NCBI GenBank assembly: GCA_020746835.1
Contig: JAGPNK010000010.1
Span: forward strand, 806,001-870,000
Direction of reading: 5' to 3'
From: Stachybotrys elegans
Taxonomy: Eukaryota > Ascomycota > Sordariomycetes > Hypocreales > Stachybotryaceae
Length of the DNA stretch: 64,000 nt
Positions 57,295 through 64,000 of this stretch are shown here, piece by piece. The stretch's first letter is position 1; each line of letters begins with the position of its first letter. Position numbers and translations under genes: made by a program. The notes beneath the pieces were generated by a model that saw only the letters and a list, made by a program, of their open reading frames with translations, made no database searches and was not told where the DNA came from.

Positions 57295-59491
57295 ATGTCG
57301 AGCGACATTCTCAACTTCAACAAGCCCTGCAGTGCTTGCCGGAGGCGCAAGGTCCGCTGTGACAAAGCCCAGCCCTGCAACAACTGTGCAAGACACGGCG
57401 TCACCTGTGTCTACGAGACCTCGCGCGAGTCCGTCGTCAACCAGCAGATACTCCAGGAGCGAGTCGAGCGCCTCGAGCGTATTGTCGAGGAGATGGCTGC
57501 TTTGACCATGAGCCAGCAGGCCTCTCCTTGCGCACACATCTCCAACAACAAGGCCGGCAACGTCAACTTCAGCACTTGCTCCAACAAGACCAGCCCTGGA
57601 AGCCTGACAGACGACACATACGACGCCTCTTCCACCGACACCGGCAGCCAGATCTTCCACTCTGGCAGCTCATATCACATTGGCGCAGACCACTGGATGA
57701 ATCTTGAGCACCCACTCTACGAGGCCGACTGCATGCTCAACATCAGCAGCAGCGAAGACGTCTCGGAAGACGGTGGCAGCTGGCCCCTCTCCCCTCACCC
57801 CCTGAGGTCGAAATCCCTGTCTCAGCTCCATTTGCCACACGAAAAGGAGGACATCCTTATCAGGCTCTTCTTCGCACACGTGGAGCCCTTTATTCGCATC
57901 GTACATCAGGGATTCGTCTGGCAGATGATTGCTAGTTTCCGAAACGGCATGTCCACCTCGAGCAAGGAAGTCGAGGCCCTCATGTTCTCCATGCAGTACA
58001 TCGCCGTCTCCATCCTCCCGGCCGCTGTAGTAGAAGAGAAGACTGGTCTGTTCAAAACCGCCCTGACGTCTCACCTGCAGCGAGCTGCTGAGATGGCCCT
58101 GGAAAACGCAGATGTCATGAGGAGCCGAAACATGGTTGTCCTTAGCGCGCTCCTCTACTACATCGTGAGTTGATTCCTTGCACCTCGCTTCCATTTCTCG
58201 GCTAACCCTTTCCTTTCAGACCTGCAAATTCCACATTGGAGATTGTGAGGTTGCCTCCACGCTCCTTGGCATCGCGGGAAATATTGCCAAGCGAACCGGA
58301 ATGCATCGAGACCCATCATACTACGGCTACACCTCCTGGTTTACGGAGATGAGGAGGAGGATATGGGGCCAGTACGCTTCCCTCGATGTGCAGTCTAACC
58401 TCTTTGATGGTTCGGATGCATATATGACGGCAGCTAGCGATGTACAGAGGGCCTCCAACGCCAATGACTGCGAATGGACACCCTCCTACATCAGCCGAGA
58501 GGCCGGCCCCCCGGATCTCAATGGCTATACCGACAATGCGTGTGCACTGATTCGAAGAGAAATCACTCGAACTTCCTTTCGCGTCGCTGACGCCAGGAGA
58601 AACGCGAAGAGCTGTGATGAGCTGATTGCCATCATCGACGAAACCGAGAAGTACCTTGGCCTCAAGTTCCTAAACCACTTTGATGGCTCCATTGCTCTGC
58701 ATGCTGCCATAACGTATTGGACGCGTGCAATGATAAGGGCCTTGCATGTGACTGTCTTGTACTACCATGCCCAGGGCTCGCGGGCTGGCCTCCCGTGTCA
58801 TGATTTTGAAAAATTACGCGAACAGTATGAGCCCCCGCCCCCCCTGCCGCGATACTTGTTTGTTTGAAAGTGCCCGGCACAGGAATGCAACCCAGGCTAA
58901 CGTCAGTGATTTTTCAGACTTTATAGCGATTGCATTGACTGCCTTGAGGAGTTTCAGCGTGGAGAAGCAGTTGCTACTCCTCACCACTGGCAATGGATGT
59001 TTCGATGGCCGATGCCGATCCATGCCATCACGGGAATTTTGGCAGGTCTCGCACGTCAACCCAACCACCCTGAGACGGACCGAGCATGGGAGCAGGTTGA
59101 TGCGGTATTCCGACGTTATAACAATGACGAGATGTCAATGGCCAAGATCCCAGCCTGGCACGCCATCGAAATTATGTGCGAGCGGGCCATGATGCAGCAC
59201 TCGCAAATCTCTCATGGGGGTCGCTCCTACACTAGGCGGATCATCTTTAGAGGCTTCCGTGAAAACGGCGCCGATGGATGCTCTGAGCCGATGAAGGACC
59301 TTCAGAGCATGAACTCTGGTGGCATATGCATCCTTGATCTCGACGTGGCAACGCCGTCTTTGACCCAGATGCTGGCAGCTGCGGAGGCTTCATCGGGCTC
59401 GATGCACCTCGGCGGCTTATCTGGCATGGGCGATGATGCTGCAGACTACTTCATGGCTGAGAACCACAGCTTCCCCCCTCTCGATATATGA
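57295..59491 (+). CDS. Zn2Cys6 fungal-specific transcription factor
   Basis: Three exons, 57295-58164, 58220-58824 and 58918-59491, encode 682 aa. The N-terminal DNA-binding domain is complete: cysteines at 12, 15, 22, 28, 31 and 38 (C-x2-C-x6-C-x5-C-x2-C-x6-C) in PCSACRRRKVRCDKAQPC and NNCARHGVTC. A coiled-coil dimerisation segment QILQERVERLERIVEEMAAL follows at about 51-72. A Ser/Asp-rich linker leads to a fungal_trans domain (about 190-460), with LIRLFFAHVEPFIRIVHQ, YITCKFHIGDCEVASTLLGIAGNIAKRTGMHRDPS and EMRRRIWGQYASLDVQSNL. The C-terminal part is helical, then acidic (DDAADYFMAENHSFPPLDI). Such factors bind CGG triplets. Targets are unknown; no biosynthetic cluster is adjacent, and the nearest secreted enzyme is the GH7 gene 7 kb away. 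Confidence 0.93.
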
Positions 59492-61918
59492 CCAATTACA
59501 AGCCCTAGATAAGGCTTGGGTGGTGGTTGTTGCTGTGAGGTGCTTCAACGTTCGGGGGCCAGATGCAGCCAAGCCTGCAGATGAGCATTCAGACCCGAAA
59601 GGACTAGGGATGCATAGCTTTTGCGTGCGGGGTTATTCAAACCTTGATATTCTTGGGGCGCGTTTTTCTACCGAAAAAGGCTACCATCAGGAAGGTGTAG
59701 CAAAAGCCGTCCCAAGCCCATGAGGTGTACGGCGTGCACCCAGTAAGACATCAAGTCATGGCCTGACCCTGAAGCTGACATGGGGCCCGGAAAGATGCCG
59801 CTGCGCTCCAAAGTCCCTTTGGCGCATGCTTACTGGGCGTAGTGGTGCTTATAAGCCGTGACAATGGTCAGTACCATGCCCAACGTACAAACTCAAGCCC
59901 GGGGGTGTTTGTATTATTTCGATCGATCGACGCACCCCGTCAAGATTCAAGGAGTACAGTCCATTGTTCGGTGCGGTTATTTCAACCTGACCACACCCTG
60001 AGGGGGCCTCGTTGGTTGTATGGCTCTGCTCCGAACGCACATACTATTTGAAGGTGGTGGCAGGACGTGAAGGATTGAGTTGTCGATAATACGAAGGGGC
60101 GACGACCTAGGAAGCTTGGCTGTTAAGTCGACTCCCTTTTCCCTCTCTTTCTCTCTTTTTCTCTTTTTCTCTATTTCTCTTTTTTGGCACACACATACTG
60201 CGGCTGGTACGGGAAAACGATTAGTATCGGTCTTGATATTTTAGGCGTTAGGGGATTCAGTAGTGGTGCTTTTGATGAATAATGAAGCTTGAATACATAC
60301 CTCACTTGGCCATCTTCAGAACACAGTTAATACCGGAGCTCAGCTGTGGCTGGACTTGTAGCTCCTAGCATACAAATTATGCCTCTTGAAGTCCAGATTG
60401 CGCAGGTCCTAAACAAATCTAGAAGCTAGCTGTATAAGGTACTGAGGGATATGCAAACCAATTCGGATGTTGGGCAGATGCGTTCTCTTTCCGGGTGCCT
60501 TTGCAACACGCGTCAAGCCCACGAGGCATTTCAGTGCCTCTGGGTCTCAATGAGACCCTCCTCGAGGTTAGGATTCCCCATGACTGACTGAAGTGAAGTC
60601 GGTGGAGCTGTATGATCGATATACAGTTGCCCTATGTCGCATCACGTGGTCGGTTGGGGGACGTGGGCTCGATCGGAGAGAATCTAGATCGGCATTTCGG
60701 TAATGATACAAGGGCCGATTCGATCAAGGATGCTTGGTCTCGCAGGAGGCAAGGATGGAGACTTCGAGAAACGGTTGGCGTACGGGGTGTAGGGCCGTTC
60801 GGGACTTTGGTTTGCAGCGGCAGGTTCCGGTAAGCCGACAGAGGAGTCTCGTAGGTGTAGTTGGACCATGATGATTATGGAAACGGGAGCAACATATTTG
60901 TAAGCAGCGCGAGTAGATGAGAAGGGGAGTTAGGTATGCATGTCATTTTGTCGAAGGGTAATCAAGGGGGGGTGGACGCGGTTATAAGATGAGTCGACGG
61001 TGAATCTGACGGAAAGATGACAGCTGGCATCCGGCATCTGTAAGCATAAAACCATTTTAAGCACACTCAGCTTTAAGTGGCGGGAACTAGACCCTAATAA
61101 ACCATGGAATTTCCAAGACTGATGATCAGTGGTTCTTATACAATGGCAATACGACAGTGGCTATGTCTGGGAACCCGAGGCTAGTTGTGCGTGTGGATTT
61201 TGAAAACCCGTGTTTGGAAATCGTGACCAACTGGGAGCAGTTGATGCAGAAGCCATAGACATGATGCAGTCGGAGATGCAAACAGGAGCTATTTAGGAAG
61301 CTTCGGCGACGATGTCGCAGGCAGACAGCGCGGCCCTCAGCACGGCTATGCCGTGTATTTTCAGATCGCAACGCTTTTCTCTGATCGCCACGTCCAACAT
61401 CGTACGAAGCGACCGAATGATGGTGCCATCGAGTGGGCGGGCCTGTCCTCGCCTCGGCATTTCGGCGATGTGTACAGGCTGGTAGGCTATGATGGTGGAG
61501 GTCTCAGCTGGAGGTGCTGGGGCCAAGAAATGGATGCCTTCGTAACCGAGCATACGCTTGCTTATTGATATGACGGTGTGAGGGGGATGGGAATCATGCA
61601 CACCGAATGGGGAAGTATTGATGCTTTTTTTTAAAGCTCGATGAGATCAAGTAGGGAAATGGCCGTGATCCTTGACACCGGGATCCCGACGGTTTGGAAT
61701 TCAGGGTCTATTGTTGAAGCCAAAGGTTAAGGTTACTGGTGAGTAGTTTGTAAGTTACTAAGTATTAAGTCATCATTGCCTAGGGTAGCCTGTTCATACG
61801 CGGATGCTGGGCAAATTCTCCACCTTGCACCACATTCTATCTATATCCATCACAGCCTACGCGGCCCTTCTCTCTGACCACCGTTACATTCATAAGAGTC
61901 CTATGTGGCGCAAGGCGG
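59492..61918. other. Gene-free region between the Zn2Cys6 factor and the G-patch gene
   Basis: About 2.4 kb with scattered short ORFs and no recognisable domain. A CT-rich run TTTCTCTCTTTTTCTC lies at about 60147-60182. No repeat of larger size is apparent. It probably holds the 3' flank of the factor and the promoter of the next gene. Confidence 0.45.
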
Positions 61919-62638
61919 ATGCGGCGACTACGGCAGGGCGAGAGCGATGACGAGGATGAGATTCCCCTGCACCACAAGCAAGCGTTTGGGGCCGGGCTGA
62001 AGCGCAAGAAGGTGGAATTTGTGCGCGCCCAGGACACTAGCGACTCTACTGTCGAAGCCATCCGCGAGAGGGATTCGGCCAAGGGCGCTCTGGCTGGAGA
62101 CTTGTATGCCAGTATCGTCCTGGGAAACCGAGGAACCAAGGAAGAGGCTTCCGATGATGCAAAGACGCAGGACCAAGCCAAGACGGAGACAAAGGCAGAG
62201 ACTCCAGATCCCGTAGTTTGCGCCGTCTGCTCCCTCCCCATCACAACGAGCGTGCGAGAACACGAGGCATCCCTAGCTCATCAAGTCAGCGTGACGCACT
62301 CGCACCCGCCGTCGGCGCTGGACCGATCAAGAATGGGCCTCCGAGCGCTGACGGCCCAGGGATGGGACCCAGACGCGAGGATCGGACTTGGCCGTGAGGG
62401 CGAGGGCATGCGGTTCCCAATCAAGGTGGCCCCCAAGGAGGACACGCTGGGCATCGGCGCGGTAATGGGGCCGGCGAGGGACCCCAAGGAGGCGCCGCCG
62501 CCGCCCAAGCAGCTCAGCGCTCGCGAGAGGAAGGCCAGGGAGGTGAGGGAGCGGGAGAAGGACCAGAAGCTGCGGGGGGAGATTTTCGGCAGTGTGGATG
62601 TGGAGAGATATCTCAGGGGGGACGGCAGTGACGCTTGA
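61919..62638 (+). CDS. G-patch protein, GPANK1-like
   Basis: An intact 239-aa ORF starting MRRLRQGESDDEDEIP; an ATG 16 bp upstream is in another frame and stops after 15 codons. The N-terminal half has HHKQAFGAGLKRKKVEFVRA and DLYASIVLGNRG, then a Lys/Glu-rich stretch. A zinc-finger-like core CAVCSLPI with HEASLAHQVSVTHSHPP follows, then a G-patch: RMGLRALTAQGWDPDARIGLGREGEGMRFPIKV and GIGAVMG. The SLAHQ...SHPP and GWDP...GLG..G.G..PI layout is that of the C-terminus of animal GPANK1 and related fungal proteins, which I know only as G-patch proteins without a settled role. G-patches often activate DEAH helicases. The C-terminus is basic and helical (SARERKAREVREREKDQKLRG). Confidence 0.82.
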   Translation: MRRLRQGESDDEDEIPLHHKQAFGAGLKRKKVEFVRAQDTSDSTVEAIRERDSAKGALAGDLYASIVLGNRGTKEEASDDAKTQDQAKTETKAETPDPVVCAVCSLPITTSVREHEASLAHQVSVTHSHPPSALDRSRMGLRALTAQGWDPDARIGLGREGEGMRFPIKVAPKEDTLGIGAVMGPARDPKEAPPPPKQLSARERKAREVREREKDQKLRGEIFGSVDVERYLRGDGSDA

Positions 62639-63438
62639 GACCCAGCTACCGTGATTCACAAATAGAATGGAGTTGGGGCGGAAAAGAACCTAAAGGAAAG
62701 AAGGCAAGAAAGGGGTTTCTGCCGGGCGCATAGACGACCATATGGGGGTAGCATGGATGTTTCAGACACACCGTGTGTTTCATGACGGATCCGGGCCCAA
62801 CAGAGCTTCAAGCAGGCCGAAATCAATATCAAAAGCAGAAGCAAAAATCAAATTCGTACGCTCGAATATTGGCTTGGAGAGAGAAATCGACGAGCGATAG
62901 AATAGACTTTCCCCATACTGAATTATAGCAGTTATAAAGTAAAAGTTGATGACCTCATCAAAGCGTGAATGCTGCTCCGATGGATGATTAAGCTTTGTTT
63001 TGATGGGTTTGAGGGCCCTTAGGCACGACTCAGATTTTGGAGCCGCAGTTCATGCCAATGACAGCACCAGGATTGCCCCTACCCACATGCCTAAGCCCCA
63101 CCACAGCACCTAAACCGGGAAAGCTACAGCGTCCAAGCTGCTACAGGTCAGGCGGCAGTTCAGGCCAAGCTGGATGGATCTCCGTGGTTGGTTGGGCCAA
63201 ACCGACATCATCACCATCACCACCACCACCAACCCGTCGCCGCCGTCGTCGCCCGCCCGCGAAATCCTGCAACTCCTGCCAATCCCGTCCGCCGCCCGCC
63301 GCCCTCCGAGCGAAATCCTTCCGACCCTGTGGCTCTCAGTCCACCCTCCCTCGCTTCCTCCCTGCCGCGCGCGCCTCGATTTCCTAGCTGCCCCGCTCCG
63401 TCCGCACGGCGAGAGAAAAGAGGCAGACGCCCGTCACG
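62639..63438. other. Promoter region of the SEC1 gene
   Basis: These 800 bp lie between two plus-strand genes. A CAT/CAC repeat (ATCATCACCATCACC) occurs at about 63205-63225 and the sequence up to the ATG is GC-rich with Pro/Ser ORFs. No additional gene is supported. Confidence 0.45.
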
Positions 63439-64000
63439 ATGGGGTTGTCTGTCATCCAGGAACAGCACGATGGTACGGCAGCTCTCTCCGCGCAATGCGG
63501 GATGCTTCGGCTGACGTTTTGACCCCCCCCCCTCGCAGTCATCCTCAACGAGATCAAGAACATCACCAGGGGAGACGTACGCATCGCCATCCCGGCAACA
63601 CCGCACGCTTCGACGCTGACGCCTCGCTCCAGTGGAAATGTCTGATTGTCGATGAGAAGTCCAAGAAGATTATCGACAATGTAGTCAAGGAGGATGACAT
63701 TCTCAACAACAATATTGCCAGTTCGTCACCTCTGGGACCTTGCCTGGTAAGCTGCTGACCCGACTGCCGCCCACAGCCATCGAGCGCATAGAAGAGCGTC
63801 GCGAACCGAATCCCGGCATGGACGCCATCTACATTCTTACGCCCGAGCCTCACATCGTCGATTGCCTCCTCGCCGACTTTGATCGCCGCCGGTACCGCAC
63901 CGCCTTCCTGGTCTGGACGAGCTTGATTGATCCTGGGCTGCGACGCCGCATCGACGAGGTTCCCGGCATTCGACAGCTGCGCGCCAGCTCCCGTACGCTG
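63439..64000 (+). CDS. SEC1/Munc18 family protein, 5' part, runs off the window
   Basis: Four exons, 63439-63472, 63539-63576, 63633-63720 and 63777-64000, give the first 128 aa; the gene continues past the edge. The start MGLSVIQEQHDVILNEIKNITRGD then WKCLIVDEKSKKIIDNVVKEDDILNNNIATIERIEERREPNPGMDAIYILTPEPHIVDCLLADF follows the first domain of Sec1/Munc18 proteins (VLVVDxxSxxII, ...IEE(R)R-PxPxMDAIYxLxPxxxxVxxL). The first three introns are short; the third has a GTTCG donor. SM proteins bind syntaxin-type SNAREs and direct vesicle fusion; this one resembles Sec1, the exocytic form, rather than Sly1 or Vps45, but the distinction needs the full protein. The ATG at 63439 follows CGTCACG. Confidence 0.9.

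Overview
This window is nuclear DNA of a filamentous ascomycete, most likely a sordariomycete. The order (Hypocreales) is only an inference from gene style. The evidence is short introns of about 50-90 bp with CTRAC-type branch sites, fungal-only families (HET, Zn2Cys6 with fungal_trans, GT15, fungal RXT2 and MED4), a GH7 cellulase and compact housekeeping genes on both strands. I support 24 protein-coding genes; the last runs off the right edge. I saw no rRNA, tRNA, CRISPR array or origin. Exon coordinates come from splice signals combined with reading frame and family similarity that I recognised; no alignment was run.

Region 1, 0.5-23.3 kb, is conserved housekeeping: RXT2 (Rpd3L deacetylase complex, -), mitochondrial ribosomal protein uS12m (+), a GT15 alpha-1,2-mannosyltransferase (-), PAT1 decapping activator (+), RNA polymerase III subunit RPC5 (-), LCP5/neuroguidin (-), a TM9/EMP70 protein (+), Mediator MED4 (-), QCR10 of complex III (+), ALG10 glucosyltransferase (+) and a small conserved-looking protein (-). 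Genes mostly alternate strand, giving divergent promoters (RXT2/uS12m, GT15/PAT1, LCP5/TM9, MED4/QCR10) and convergent 3' ends.

Region 2, 23.3-36.2 kb, looks accessory: a gene-poor stretch, a secreted copper amine oxidase, a homocitrate synthase split into 20 exons, about 3.3 kb of non-coding DNA holding a decayed tandem repeat with broken reading frames, and a HET-domain (heterokaryon incompatibility type) protein.

Region 3, 37-45.3 kb, carries a CHIP-type U-box E3 ligase (+), a NIPA-like magnesium transporter with a disputed C-terminus (-), an unrecognised 257-residue ORF (+) and class 2 dihydroorotate dehydrogenase (+).

Region 4, 45.3-64 kb, mixes surface and secreted functions with regulators, separated by long gaps: a GPI-anchored cysteine-rich protein with Asp/Asn repeats, a GH7 endoglucanase, a small F-box protein with a hydrophobic tail, exonuclease V (EXO5), a Zn2Cys6 transcription factor preceded by about 3.9 kb of gene-free DNA, a GPANK1-like G-patch protein and the 5' part of a SEC1/Munc18 gene.

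I found no clear new multigene system. The items most worth a second look are the extremely intron-rich homocitrate synthase beside an amine oxidase, the decayed 466-bp tandem repeat next to the HET gene, the F-box protein with a membrane tail, a GC-AG intron in MED4, and the frame break at the end of the NIPA gene.
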